64,000 bases of DNA from Cyathus striatus (taxonomy: Eukaryota > Basidiomycota > Agaricomycetes > Agaricales > Nidulariaceae). This document shows positions 1 to 12,550 of this stretch, in pieces. The notes under the pieces are model-generated. The model was not told the DNA's origin. It ran no database searches and worked only from the letters and a program-made list of their open reading frames with translations. A program made the position numbers and the translations under genes. Each line of letters opens with the position of its first letter. The stretch's first letter is position 1. The stretch lies in contig JAOVFP010000006.1 in the NCBI GenBank assembly GCA_025738555.1, positions 2,108,001 through 2,172,000 on the forward strand. The letters are read 5' to 3'.

Positions 1-734
1 ATCCAAAACCCAACTTCCCACCCTCGCCCTCGATACTCCTGATCAACGAACAGTTCGTCTCCGGTATCGTCTGATAGATACGCGAATGTGCCGTTGTTGA
101 GCTCGTCTTTGAATGTTGCTGTTCCAGAGCGTGAGCCCCCTGGAAGGTATTCGGAGCAGAGGAGGCCTGTGTCGTTGTCGTAGAGGGTGAGGATGAAGTT
201 CTTTAGGGACTACATAAGAGAATGTTAGCAAGCAGCAGGAGGGGAAGGAAGAGGAACCGCACCTTCCCGCTTCTTGACGAATCATACAGCTTCCAGACGA
301 GATTGAGGTCATCGTCTTCGCCTACAACGCGTGCGGACGCGTAGATGACGCGATACGTGAAGCCTCCGATAAGAGCGCCTGAGGTAGTTTTTATATCCAC
401 ATGGTATACCTATTCATGTTATCATTTCAGTAAAGCAGCGAAATGAAGAAAGAAGAAGAGAAGGTACCTTTAACCAAGGATCATAAAGGTCATAATCAGA
501 CTCTGCGTCACTTCCGTACCCTTCGTCCTGATAGTCCTGGTAATCCTCGAAAGCAGAATCTCCATCGGTGTAATCACTCTCAAGATCATCGTCTCGGACT
601 TTCATGCTCGCCATCATCTTCTTCGCATCTTCATATTCGTTATCTCTATTAGGCGCCTTGTAGATCCCAAAAGGATCCGTGACGAGCTGCACGTCCAGGG
701 TGAGCTGGGAGAGGTCGAACTTTGGAGCTGCCAT
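1..734 (-). CDS. GNAT-type acetyltransferase-like protein (N-terminal part, runs off left edge)
   Basis: Three exons read leftward: 734-468, 409-263 and 209 to beyond base 1, joined by GT-AG introns of 58 nt (410-467) and 53 nt (210-262). The first exon opens with Met at 732-734 and carries a very acidic D/E/Y-rich stretch. The third exon ends with an EYRGRGW segment, which resembles the R/Q-x-x-G-x-G/A acetyl-CoA pyrophosphate loop of GNAT acetyltransferases. From the family one would expect acetyl transfer from acetyl-CoA to an amine, but the substrate cannot be inferred. The C-terminal half lies outside the window, so the GNAT call rests mainly on this one motif. It could be another protein of similar fold. 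Confidence 0.6.
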
Positions 735-1204
735 CTGAGACTTTGTTTTGGGTGTACTTGCTTGAGAGGAGCAGAATGCAATGTGGCGAGAGGAAGACGG
801 ACTGATAGATATAGAATGAACGAATATAGTGGGCGCCTGGTTTGGGTGTGGCGGCGAATCAGTAGCACCCTTTTTTCGTCAAGTGATCGCCTCGAGGTGG
901 GGTTAGATGGGGCCCGTAGGCCTCGAGACGGATATTAGAATAGGTCATGGGAGGAAATGAGAAGAAGACCATGTAGAATGTTGGTAGAATGGTTCCAAAC
1001 TTTGAGGTCTGTTCAAGTTCGGCGTTCTCGTGCCAGCTTTGAATTTGAGGTCTGTTCGGCGTGCTCGTGCCAAGTTCGTGCACGACGTTCACGCCGAGCG
1101 CTAAAGCTGACTGGTCTGTTTACAAACAGTAGGTGAAATCAACAAAGATTCCTTTGAGGTTACTAACCAGTTAGTTGACAGTTAGAACTTCAGACGTTCA
1201 AAAT
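735..1204. other. Intergenic spacer with a short direct repeat
   Basis: Upstream region of the GNAT-like gene. A roughly 30-nt segment beginning TTTGAGGTCTGTTC is present twice, at about 1001-1035 and 1043-1073. I see no gene here. Confidence 0.5.
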
Positions 1205-2160
1205 TATTTCCTCGGACCTCAACTTTTTCCGCTATTACACATTGGCTCAACATGTTGAACATCTTGGGTCATATATAGGCGATCTACCCTTTGAACTTCT
1301 CGTGGAAATTTTTACATACCTACGCCTGTACCGTGCACGTGGACTTCGACGATGACCTCCTATCCAGGCGAGCCACCACTCCCCTAACACGAACCTATCA
1401 CTCAACACTATATGTGTGAGATGGCACAAAATCCTCAGACACGGACAACTATTATAGTTCTAAAGCTATTACCTATACGACACGATAGTCAACTCTCAAT
1501 TCTCAAAAGGTGGCTGAGAAACTCGCTGGAGCACCCGTTGTCAATATCGTTCAACCTAACGAGAGGCTGGAGTGCCACTTCCCCTCGATTAGCTGCATTG
1601 AATCATCTGGTCAAACAAGGGTGTAGGAGGTGGGAACATCTAGGTCTGACTGCTTTTAAAGACCAGAACGAAGATCTTAGCAAAGCGCTTCGTCGCATCA
1701 ACAACCGGGCAAGCTCTTTGGGCCACATATCCGAGAGCGCGACGACTGGAGAGTGCATGTACCACAAACATGGTACATTTTTTAAACACTCTGCTTCAAA
1801 ATATTTATCGCTCTCTTTCTTTCGTCCCCTTTATTTCACTGAAGTCGGAGCTATTAACGTCATTCCCGATCAAAGTCCCTTGGGGTCCAAATCACATCTC
1901 TTCGTAGATTCAGCTCAGGCTCATTTGCAGTAATTTTTTTCTGACGTCAAAGCCGTGTTGCTCATCCTGGATTCTATATGCTGTCAGAACTATGCAAACT
2001 TCGACTGCGCACTGAGGCACAGCTAATGTCACTCTCGGAGGACTTACTGCGGTATGTCATTGGCAGACTTATCTGGAGATCTACTGTGCACCACCCCCAG
2101 TGTCAGATGTTGGAGCCGAGATGTATCAGCCAAGACGTACTCGGTATACTTGCTCGATAG
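1205..2160 (+). pseudogene. Decayed F-box protein gene
   Basis: At 1281-1335 one frame reads GDLPFELLVEIFTYLRLYRA, a good match to the F-box core (L-P-x-E-[LI]-L-x-x-I-F-x-x-L) that binds Skp1 in SCF ubiquitin ligases. The frame hits TGA within about 20 nt. Downstream the coding signal moves to other frames: 1412-1933 carries LKRWLRNSLEHPLSISFNLT, which resembles the post-F-box region of expanded agaric F-box families (WLxRSxxxPLSIS), and 1978-2160 holds a shorter remnant. There is no plausible start Met in frame with the F-box. I call it a pseudogene; a heavily misassembled live gene is less likely. Confidence 0.6.
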
Positions 2161-3007
2161 AGTGCAAATTCTGAGGTGGCTGTCTTTACATAAGAGTTCT
2201 AATGGTTAACTTGAGAACGACGATGTTATAAGGCTCAAGAATTTCGTAGGTGAATCACATAGGATGAGGATCTTGCCGTTCTGGTGAAATGGCAATATGA
2301 TGAAGCACGCCAAAATATCAGAACAAATGACTTGAAAAACAACCACCACTCTAGGCAACAGACCATTCTTCGAATATAGTCTTCTGTCTCCATGCTATTG
2401 TTTTCCAATATCCCGAACACAAATTTTGAGAGGACCGAGGTTGAATCTTTCCTAGGTCTACCAGCGGTGATAGTGAGCATCGTCGTATGCTATAATGTCA
2501 CGAAAGTCTGAATCGCATTGTAAGACCTTAAGCCTTTATCACCACGATAATATATTGAAAGATAATTGCAAGGCATCTGAGAAGAGATTACAATGTCTCT
2601 ACAAGGTATTGTAAGATACACACTGTCATGTAAGACCATATATAACATCGAGGTACCATATAAATCTCTTTAAGGCTTTAACAATATTAGTGCATTCTGT
2701 GAATGCCAACATAATATTACGAAACCACTGTAAGGCCGTGTCCATTCCCTGTCAATACTGCCACCATCACTTCAAATCACGAGGCTTGCACAACCACCTA
2801 CATTTTGTGCTAGGCAGCACTGCCATGCCTTAAACACGGCAGCTACAACGAACAGCCTAGGTGATACTGGCATAGAAATTAATAATTTAGCATCGATTAT
2901 AAATAGTAGCAATGACTTAGGTTAGATATTTCATCTTACACTGTACAGGATAGATTTCTAATCACATACTCTAATTAAAAATTCGAATATAGTAAACATC
3001 ACAGAGA
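2161..3007. other. AT-rich spacer with repeated GTAAGRC words (possible subterminal region of the Plavaka element)
   Basis: No coding region seen. Between about 2515 and 2740 the words GTAAGACC, GTAAGATAC and GTAAGGCC recur, one as CACTGTAAGGCCG at about 2725. CACTA-like elements often carry such short subterminal repeats. I could not find the matching inverted copy beyond the partner gene, so the element end is not fixed. Confidence 0.35.
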
Positions 3008-6000
3008 TGAATATGGATCTTGATGCACCTCACAAAGACGAACCAGATCATCATGAAGTGGCTAGTATGTGTCAATTTCTTCATGTGAATGTTACTTGTT
3101 GACAAGATTTATCCAGATGACTCTCCACTTGAAGAATTCGTCGAAATAGAATACCATCCTCATAGTGGAAAACTTCCAGTTCAAATACCTATTGAAAAAT
3201 ATGATGGAATGAAGGCTAACACAACATTCAACAGTGATATGGATGAGATATGGAGTGAATCGAAGCCATGGCTTCCATTTCGCACTCCACAGGATCTCGA
3301 GTTTGCAGAAAAGTGCACTAGGCTCAATTTCAGCAACAAAACAAGTCAAGAATGGCTAGATTTTACGAAACAACTTCAGTCTAATAATTTAAATGTGACA
3401 TTCACCTCCATATTCGAAATGGATCGCCTCATTGAGTCTGCTGTGTCATCTACGGTTGGGGTAAGAATTCTTTTATTCTCAACACACAGCTATTGATTCT
3501 GCTCGCATTACCAGTTTGATATTGTCCGATTTACAGTTCCATATAAAGGGAAGGATTATCATTATGAGGTTCTTCATAGGCCAATTTGGGATTGGATAAA
3601 AGAGGTTGTTTCACACCCAATCACATCTAAAAGCTTCACTTGGTATGCTGAATGGCGATACCATGTACTTGGTGACAAAAAAATTCGTTTCTGGAATGAA
3701 CCATGGACTGGTGACAAGTTCTGGAGATTACAGGCAAGTACATAATATATGTATATATGTATAATTTTCTCTCACGAGGTAAAATGTAGAGTGAACTGCC
3801 AAAAGGTAGTGTTCCATTATGTCTTCTTCTTTGGAGTGACAAGGGTCGGGTTTCGGATTTTGGGGGCCGAAAAAGTTATCCTGTGATCGCTAGAATACTT
3901 AATCTTCCATCGGATATCCGTAATTCAAATGGATTTGTAGGCGGTCAAATTATTGGATGGCTTCCAATTGTAGGCATAACCTCACCACTAGTGCTTACCA
4001 CAACTAAAAACACATCATACAGGTACCTGATGATGTGGAACATTCTGGGAAACATTCCTGGGCAAACCACCATCGCATTGTTTGGCATGAAGCCATGTTT
4101 CACATGCTTGAGTCACTTATACCACCTGCTACCACTGGCGAATGGTTTCAATGTGGAGATGAAGTAGAGAGACAACTATTTCCATCCATATTGATATACT
4201 CGCTAGATTATGAAGAGCAGTAATTGAGAAATTTTCATTTATTGGGTAACATTTGCTAATGTGTATTTCAACAGAATAATGGTTGTTCTAAATCGTGGTG
4301 TAAACGGAGAAGCTGCATGCCCTTCATGTGAAGAGCGAACAGACAACTTTCTAAACTCATTAGGTGGTGCACAGCAGTGCACAACCAAAGCATATGTACA
4401 CCTTTGGAATAAATCTTCAGAAAAAACAGCCGAAGAAATAGAGAAAATTTATAAACCCCTGGGACTTGTGCATTTGAAGGTGTCTATAAAGTTCTCTTTC
4501 AATGATAATAGATTATAATTATATCTTATTTATTAGAATTGCTTCTGGAAATTCCCACATACAGATATTTACAGCACAATGTCTTATGACGTACTTCATG
4601 CAAATGAAATAGGTATTTGCAAGCGGCTCTGGAAGTATGTCAAACAGTATTTTGATGGAGATGGAGTGGCATCATCTCGAATTGAGACTCGGTGAGGTTT
4701 CAGTTGAATTTATTGATCAGATACTGAGATAACTGAATATTCATAGAATTGCAAATCTACCACCTTGGAGTGGCCTATTGTCCTTTGCTCATATTCTTAG
4801 TATTGACTTCTCAGACGGTAGTAAATATGCTGATCTTTTGAGAGTAAATTATCTACAATTAACATTTGGTTCCATAGCTGATACAATTTCACAGATTGTC
4901 CTACATGGTATAGCACCCGAGATAACCCAAGCGAACCAACTTATAATTCAATGCCTTCGGTCCTTGGCTGTTATTAGCAATTATTCACGGTTCAAAATAC
5001 ATACAATGGATACAATTGCTGAAGGAAGGGAAGAGATAAAGCAGTTCAGCAAGTTTCTAAAGGTAATAAATACTGCCACTCACATTATTTGACACTGTAG
5101 GTTCTGACTATTTATTTTATGACAGAAGACATGTGAGAAGTATGGATGGACATGGAATATACCAAAGATACATGCCCTTCTCGCTCATTTGTTCAATGAT
5201 ATTGAGGAGAAAGGCACAACATCTGTATATAATACCAAGTTGAATGAGCGGGCTCACGGACCACTAAAAGAAATGGCAAAACATTTCAATGATAAACAGG
5301 AGACTTTAGGATGACAGGTAAGTATTCCGAATATTAGAATTATAAACACTTTATCATATTAACAGCTTATGAAATATGAACATTACCAATCTGTTCTTTC
5401 GACTATGAAGGCAAATACAGATGCACTACTGCAGCAAAAGGATCATCTCAATTCAAAAATACAGCATGTTTCACTGTTTGGAAAAGGACCAGAGCTTAAT
5501 CCTAGCTCTCTCCCGGCAAATCTAGCAAGAAAGCCTGCATTTTCTAGGTTTTCAAATCGGTTACATGCATATTTAACTGAGATGTATAGGGATAAAGGAA
5601 TAATACAAGACCACCAAACGATTACACTTGACAACTATAGCAAAGTAAGACTTGTAACATTGAGTATTAATATCTGACCTTATCTATAAATAAATAGATC
5701 CAACAATTTTATGAACTTGATATTGATTATGTGTCTGAAGAAGACTGGAGTGTCTTGCGAAGTATCTTGCACTGCAAAGAGTTATACCATGGACGTCCCC
5801 GATATGACTGTGTCATGTTGATTCTGGACAGTAGCATTGCTTATGCACGTCTGTTGCTCTTATTTGAAGTCACCGTTGGAGTCGATGGGTGCAAACACTC
5901 CATGGCACTTATTCAACTTTTCGATATTGTCACAAGACCAACTTGGAAAGACCGGGCAATTGGATTTCATAGGATTAAAGAAGTGGCTGGAGTAAAAAAC

Positions 6001-6129
6001 ACTATTTTTATTTCCCTTGAGTCAATTGTTCGAGGTGTGTACATTGTAAAGACAGAATCTGAGCACGAGTATTACATAAATGACTTGGTAGACAACGACA
6101 TACTAATTAGACTACGTAGGTGTATGTGA
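3008..6129 (+). pseudogene. Plavaka-type (CACTA-like, DDE) transposase gene, one in-frame stop
   Basis: Multi-exon gene. Exons I can place: about 3098-3460, 3515-3733, 3790-3969, 4023-4219, 4275-4479, about 4538-4691, 4747-5061, 5127-5317, 5366-5648 and 5698-6129. Conserved blocks match Plavaka transposases of Agaricomycetes: WSDKGRVSDFGGRKSYPV near 3835, HRIVWHEAM near 4070, a SYDVLHANEIGICKRLWKYV block near 4577, and WTWNIPKIHALLAHLF plus NERAHGPLKEM near 5150-5275. The family excises and inserts DNA through an RNase H-like DDE domain. An in-frame TGA at 5312-5314 (probable former CGA) interrupts the frame; otherwise the exons are well preserved. The intron at 3734-3789 begins GCAAGT, a GC-AG intron. 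The first exon boundary near 3070 is uncertain. Confidence 0.75.
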
Positions 6130-6132
6130 TTC

Positions 6133-7500
6133 CTACTCATTACCTATGTAGTCCATTAGTTCATCATATCTTTCATTGTCACGTCTCATAGCAGAGTCCT
6201 TGTCTACAGGCTGACTAGGAAAAATTACTTGTATATATCGCTGGAAGACTTCCTGTATGCTGGGCTTATTGTAAAGCTTGTACAGCATTAGTTTATATGC
6301 TTTGAAATCTTCCGCATAAGTGTACCAGATAAACCAAAGTGTGTCTGTTCGTGTGTATATTGAGTCAACTGGACAAATTGAATTAATAGAATACCATACC
6401 AAAATAGCAACAAATGCGATGAATCCCAGGGTAACAGAACTCAATCCCCAATGTTTAACCACTGTATTCAGATTAAAGGCCCTTCCCGCTTTCCTAGCTT
6501 GAAGGGCACAGGGCCCACGAAGAAGACACAGACCAATCTATAATATTAAATACCAATCACTTAAAATAGAACGAATAATAGATCCCTACATCGATTAATA
6601 TTTCCGAAGCAAAGACATGCTTGTCTTTTGTATTACCTTTCGGAAAGAATACAGGCGGGAGAACTTCGTATTTCCTTGAGTCCAAGTCGAAACCCAACAA
6701 CACATCTCGATCTGTTACGTGGTTGATAAGAACTGGAAGCACTTCTCGAACTCACTCTGCTGCATTTGAACGCTGTTGCTGCATACCATGTTCAAACTGT
6801 GGCAGTCCATCAAGTTGGACTATTTGATATATTCAAATTGCTCACCTTAGCAATAAAGTGGTCCGACGATCCACCATTCATCATATTATGAAGAAATGCA
6901 GGGACAATCATTCGAAGATCTCGACGTATACCCTCCATCTGATTGTCAGGGGTTGCATACCTCTCAAATGAATTCCAGTTGGTGTCATTGAGGTCCGGGT
7001 CTGGGAGAATAACGGCGAGCTTCATCGTGTCACACATCCACACCTCAAACATACAAGTAAAATAGCGGCCAGCTTTCACAATTGAGTTGTCATTAGGATG
7101 CACATTGGTCCACTGGAGACGATGACGAGTAGTAGGCTTTACAGCCTTAAGTGTGGCATTCTCTTTAGTGACGTTCTTAAGGGCCTTATACAACTTCGAA
7201 ACTTTGAGCTGAGCAGTTCTAAGACCCTGTATATATGAATATAATGTTAATTAATATTGCAATTTATATACAATGACTTCGTACCTTTCGTAAATCCTCT
7301 TTCTTAGCCTCTGGACCAGGCATGACAATGCTAAGATCCATATCCGTTTCGTCTCCATCAAAGTCTTCCTCCTCCTGCTCCCCATCGCCCTGTGATTCCT
7401 CATCGGACATGTAGTCGTTGTCGGATGGAGGAGATATAAATCGGTTGTGATTACGCATTGAAATAGATAACTGAAGTGGAGTGAGATGTTTGAGAGACAA
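6133..7500 (-). pseudogene. Partner gene of the Plavaka-like element, tail-to-tail with the transposase
   Basis: Exon 1 (7500-7285, with an internal Met near 7455) has an acidic E/D-rich stretch ending KKEDLRK. Exon 2 starts at 7226 after a 58-nt intron and begins with a probable coiled coil (TAQLKVSKLYKALKNVTKEN). Later exons read PVLINHVTDRDVLLGFDLDS (near 6730) and VVKHWGLSSVTLGFIAFVAI (near 6440), a block typical of hypothetical proteins that accompany transposons in agaric genomes. An in-frame TGA at 6752-6754 separates AAE from VREVLPVL and again looks like a former CGA. Its stop ends 3 nt from the transposase stop, so the two genes converge. I know no biochemical function for this family; assignment to the element is an inference from position and family recurrence. 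Confidence 0.55.
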
Positions 7501-7939
7501 AGCAAATGTTTAACGTGCCTTATAAATGAATGTTTGCCTAGGCTGCAGATTTCCGTCTCATCAATTCATTAGAACATGACAATGACTTCACTTGGGCTGG
7601 AGCGAGACCCTAGTGCACATTATCCCATATAAACTGTCCTAGATGAAGGCGAGAAAAGACACAGCATGTACTAGGCAAGGCGTTCGAACTATCCATTGTG
7701 GCTGGATTACCAACCACTGAGGAAGCTGTCCAGTATAACGACAAGTTGTGATGTAATTTGTTGATAGCTTCGTGCCGGGGCGGTGAAACTTCAAAATGGA
7801 ACGCGTTAAGGTCTAAACATGTGATCGCGTTGATGTTCCTTGCTTACCAGCGAATGGCTAGAAGTGTGGAACACAAGTCTGGATGGTTGGTGATTGCTCC
7901 AGAATGTTTAGCGGTCAATTGTCGAGACCACATAAGATC

Positions 7940-8543
7940 CGGTACGTGCTGACAAATAGAGTTTCTCAAAAGGTATACAGCTAGATACGAAACGATAGAG
8001 AATCCATTTCTAAAGTCCAGTTGGAGATTTGTTTGGCTTCGGAGCTCGGCATATACAAATAGAAACCGGCACTGCCTCTCCTGTGGTGCCAGAATAGTAG
8101 TGGACGCGATTTACACTAAGCTGCAGAGCACTAGTACCAGGGTGGATGGCAGAGACTTGGAGTTCATGCATGGTCCGGGCAAGCTCAATTGACCATACTT
8201 CCAGAAGACAGAAAAGATCTTATTCAGACATACATTACAGGCAAGATATAGAGACTAGGGTAGTATTTCAGAGTAACTGTAGAATGCAGTGTCACTGCTC
8301 TCACAGAGTTGGAATTTGGGACCAATCACGAACAACACTATAGTCTGGCCACAGCAGAACTCAGAACTCAGGGCACATTCAGTAATTCGGGTCGCTAGCT
8401 GTGGCAGTGATGCCAGCTTCTATTTGTATATGCCGAGCTCCAAAGCCAAACAAGTCTCCAACTAGACTTTAGGAATGGATTCTCTATCGTTTCGTATCTA
8501 GCTGTAAAGCAAGTCTGATTTCTAGCAGTCGTGCCCACAGAAC
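7940..8543. repeat. Long inverted repeat with a roughly 330-nt loop
   Basis: The left arm 7977-8076 (starting ACAGCTAGATACGAAACG) reads as the reverse complement of 8403-8506, with only scattered mismatches. Weaker similarity extends both arms outward to about 7940 and 8543. The loop 8077-8402 has no recognisable coding content. It may be a foldback or MITE-type element, or an inverted duplication of a gene fragment. No target duplication was found at the edges. Confidence 0.65.
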
Positions 8544-9408
8544 GAGATGGAGGCAGTGTCACCTTACTCTTAGAGACCAGGGTGTTGACGGAGGCAACCG
8601 TCGGCAAAGGTCAGCGCTTCGGCATCTTCTCTGGTCCGTGCGTTTACTAACTGATACTTACGTCATTCTGCTGGCGCATTGAATCCGTGGCGTGCCCGGA
8701 CTCCGATTGTCGACGTCGTTGCGCATACATCTGTAAGTATTTCATATATATACTCCTCGTCATAAGACATGGTAAGTCCTCCGTGAGAGAATGTATGTCT
8801 CGAAATCGCGACAAGACATGGGTCTCTAGTGCAATCTACAGCTCTCTCTTTCTGCTTTCGTTTCTCCCCCGTATGTAGGTTAATTAATCCTCCCGGCCCC
8901 AAGACATCCTCGAGGCCTCAACTCATACGACAACCTCGTCGTGGTACTCGAACATAATCTACGTAGTGCGGGAATCACTAGCAATTGGTCTGTCGTACTT
9001 TCACATGCTACGAACTGACTTTCAAGTGAGAAGATATGTTTCACAATTCTTAAACTCATCCACCTACTGTCAGGTTACAGAAGTTGAAGCTAGATTGAGC
9101 TAGATGAATCACGAGTGTTGCCTACCTATTACTAACACTGTTACACAAATTCTTATCATTTAATTACGAACCAACACAATTGTCAGGTGTTGGCATGCAG
9201 ACTGTCTGTGACTCGAATGGCTTAAATTAGGAAACACATCCTAGCTGGAGTCATGGTGCCCGTAGTACATGCCGCTCTTGTGCCGTTCAACCGCAGGAAT
9301 TGCGGCCCAGCTAGATCGCAGCTGATGCACAAATCGTAATTTTCTCACTGCTAATTCTCGAACGAGTCATAAAGATGTTCTTCCAAGCGCTACACTATGA
9401 AAGAACAA
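8544..9408. other. Intergenic spacer
   Basis: Short open frames at 8663-8902 have no recognisable similarity. The stretch includes the upstream region of the carboxylesterase gene. Nothing else is supported. Confidence 0.4.
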
Positions 9409-9417
9409 TATAAATAT
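9409..9417 (+). promoter_or_regulatory. TATA box of the carboxylesterase gene
   Basis: TATAAATAT lies 77 nt before the ATG at 9486. An in-frame ATG at 9420 is only 3 nt past the box and would precede a normal transcription start. This supports 9486 as the true start codon. Confidence 0.5.
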
Positions 9418-9485
9418 CTTTGGATCACCTTCATCCCACAATCAACAATCAACTCTTCTCTAAGTACTCTTTATCTCAAATTTCG

Positions 9486-11375
9486 ATGACTCACTCAGGT
9501 CTAACTGTACACACTGAAGAGGGCGACGTGACGGGATCGCTCGTATTTCCAACTGTACGCCAATTTCTCGGAGTTCCCTTTGCCACTGCCAACAGATGGG
9601 AGGCACCCCAACCTGCACCGCGCAGATTCGCTACATTTGAGGCGGTTAAGTTTGGGAGTTCCTTTCCTCAAGCTTTGGATTCCATTGCTCTGGAATATCT
9701 GGAACTCACAGGTCAGAGAGGAATTGATCTTGAGGAGTCAGAGGATTCTTTGACGGTTAATATCTGGACGCCGAGTGTTGATAGGAAACAGAACGCTGCT
9801 GTCTTAATGTGGTTCCACGGTGGTGGATTTGCTTCTGGTTCAGTATGTTTTTATTTATCGGACAACAGAAGATTTCGTCATTTTTAAGTATATATTATGC
9901 AGGCCAATCTTGCAATGTATCAAGGGGAGAACCTAGTTCGGGATAACGACGACATCATCCTAGTCACTGTCAACTACCGCTTGAACATACTGGGGCAACC
10001 CAATTCACCTCAGCTCGTCAGCAAAACACAGTCCCAGAACTTTGGTCTTCTTGATATTGAAGCTTCAATCAAATGGGTGCACGCAAATATTGCGAATTTC
10101 GGCGGGGACCCGAGTCGAATCACGATAGCTGGACAGAGTGCTGGAGGCGTTGCTGTTGACCTTTATGCTCTTGCTCATCCGAATAGTACGATTGTTAAAG
10201 GTAAGAAATAATGTAATCTAATATCTGACGCTAAAAGCTGACAAAAAATGAAGGAATTATTTCACAATCTGGGACGTAAGTCGTTACCATTCACGTATAT
10301 GAATATCTTTACACGTTTTAATAGTGCCTCTGGAGATGTTCCAGCACTTAATGCAGAAATTAACGCGACCTTGTGGAATAAAGTTGCTGAAGCTGTTGGG
10401 TGTGGAACAGGTATGTATCATGTGTCGTATAATTCTGGACAGTTTTGACGTTTCGCCCAATTATCACACGCCAGTTACGGACAATGATCAAATTGAGCGC
10501 ATGAAAAAGGTTCCCGCGAAGGATTTGGTAGACGCGGTTGTTAAAACTGGCGTACATTTCAACCCTACCTTCGATGGTTTGTGGAGATCTCAACAAATAG
10601 TTAAATTAAGTACCAACTTTCCATTACAGAAATTACCCTATTCTCCGACATGCAAAAACGCATTGATGACGGGAACTTTCTTAAGGCGCCCTTGCTTATT
10701 GGTACTACGCAACATGAGTTCGATATTATCACAGTGGCAGAACAACTAGCTGCGAAGGGTTTTCCTGTTCCTGTTATTTCCCCGATGGTATCAGACGCAA
10801 TAACGCAGGTAAAGGGCTGGATTTGAATGTTGCTTTGAAATTAATATGAATCTTTTTAGACGGCGATAACTTATCCAGCTGGAGTTGCAGCGAATATTAG
10901 GCATAAATTTAGTGTACCAACTTGGAGATACCAGTACCAAGGTATGAGTCGCATTCGACGACTGTACGTTACTTTTAATGCTGATTGCATCCATCCAGCT
11001 GTATTCCCGAACCTCACAACCCGCCATGATCTCCGCTGTTACCACGGTTCAGAAATGCCTATGGTATTCGGCACATACACCACGACATTTAGCAACATCC
11101 CATCAACCCCTACTCAGGTCGCTCTATCAAAATATATGCAAACAGCTTGGGTGTCTTTTGCTAGAGATCCCCAAAATGGGTTGAAAGAATTCGGATGGCC
11201 GTTGTATGATCCGAACACGACGAGTCTTGTCCAGTTGGGGAATTTAGAGGATCCTACTGGGGCGGTTTTTGGGTCTGGAAAATTGTTGGACTCGAGCTGC
11301 ACTTCCAATAAGGATACGCTTTTGAGTGTCATTGGTATGTTGAAGCCGCTTTTGCCTGGTTTTTCGGGTTGGTAG
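9486..11375 (+). CDS. Type-B carboxylesterase (alpha/beta hydrolase), eight exons
   Basis: Exons 9486-9842, 9903-10200, 10254-10275, 10325-10410, 10475-10576, 10630-10808, 10860-10941 and 10999-11375 join in frame through GT-AG introns of 49-64 nt. Family landmarks are in order: FLGVPFA near the N-terminus, EDSLTVNIW (the usual EDCL Cys is Ser), the oxyanion-hole HGGGF, the nucleophile elbow GQSAGG, GIISQSGT on a 22-nt micro-exon, and the catalytic-His region YHGSEMPMVFG. The nucleophile Ser and His are present; the acidic member of the triad was not placed with confidence. The family hydrolyses carboxylic esters. No signal peptide follows the chosen start, so an intracellular enzyme is likely. 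The gene appears intact. The substrate is unknown. Confidence 0.88.
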
Positions 11376-12511
11376 TTAATTTGATAGACCAGCCATTGAC
11401 AATGGCTGTACTGAAATTTGTTCCTTTCTGACAAGAGTAACGAATGCATCCACGATGAAAAATTTATCCTATAAACTAAGAACGTAAATGAGTTTTTACA
11501 TGTAACCATTCCTTCGCCCGAGACATAGACCCATCTGCTGCGATTATACCTGTTGACGATCTGCCTTCTACTTTGACCAACTCTTTCGTAAGCCCTAATA
11601 CTGTGAAGCATCGCACTGACGAATCTCGGTCAATGGGATGCAAATAAGTTGTAAAATTAAGATCAAAAAACGACTTTCAAATTCAATTCATATTCATTTA
11701 ATCGATGATGCAAAAAATATCAAGAAGTTCACCTATCGGACCCTTTTGGGGATCAACACGGAGGAACGAGGCATTGGGTGGTTTATAGATCCTCATATCC
11801 TTCTAAAATGTGCAACCGTTCCTCTATTCCTATTATCCCATCGGCTACAATTACACGCTTGTCAGAACCTGCTACCACATCAAGGATCTGCTGACAATGG
11901 CTTTGCGTAAGTATAGCCAACATTATTTGTCACGTAGACTTTACATGCTTTGATATTTTCCGTGCTGCCTAACAGTGGGCTTTCATGCGCCACATAGAAA
12001 GAATTCTGACTGTAAAATCCAGTCTCCACTGCAGGCACTTCAACTGTAAGAGGTGTAACTCCCTCCAATATATCAGGTTACATTGGCCAATTTTCCTGTT
12101 TCTGAAGGGTACGATTTCTCCATCACTGAGTAATGTTCCAAATGCCCAGATGAGTTAAGCCTTTGTTAAATGTGAGCACTGGCCTCTGGGGAGCTATATC
12201 GCGTCCATGTGCAAAGTTCGAATAAATAACCTTCAATGGTAGAGATTCCAAAGAAATATGAACGTCGGTGTAAACTTCAATAAAGAACCGGCACTAGAGA
12301 GACATTTAATTGCATTTAAGGTGATCAAGATCTGCTCTGAGTGACAGGTAAGTCTTTAGAATGTATTGAATGGCAGTAAAGTTATTCGCATGTTGAAACG
12401 TTTACCTCAGTCCAGACCTATTTATGTGGATTCAGCTTGGTTTCAAACTGGGTTTCGACTCACTTAAAAATAATCCACATCGACGTCAATGTACTATGCA
12501 GACTTATAAAG
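11376..12511. other. Intergenic spacer
   Basis: Contains the 3' flank of the carboxylesterase and short unrelated open frames (for example 11638-11910), none with recognisable domains. I see no gene. Confidence 0.4.
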
Positions 12512-12516
12512 AAAAA
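12512..12516 (-). terminator. RNA polymerase III terminator of tRNA-Ser
   Basis: A run of five T on the minus strand, 35 nt past the tRNA 3' end, fits a pol III stop signal. Confidence 0.5.
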
Positions 12517-12550
12517 CGTTAACGAGTCAAGGCTAAGCATTTATCGCGAA

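Larger units (their letters stand above)
2500..7560. mobile_element. Plavaka-like DNA transposon (ends not resolved)
   Basis: The transposase at 3008-6129 and its convergent partner form the usual two-gene body. Terminal inverted repeats and the target duplication were not identified, so the limits given are approximate. Confidence 0.5.

Noticed and set aside
2700..8600. CACTA-type terminal inverted repeats for the Plavaka element
   Set aside because: CACTGTAAGGCCG at 2725 looks suitable, but I found no inverted partner on the right side.
11114..11611. 165-residue minus-strand ORF over the last esterase exon
   Set aside because: Antisense by-product of the conserved esterase exon, no domain of its own.
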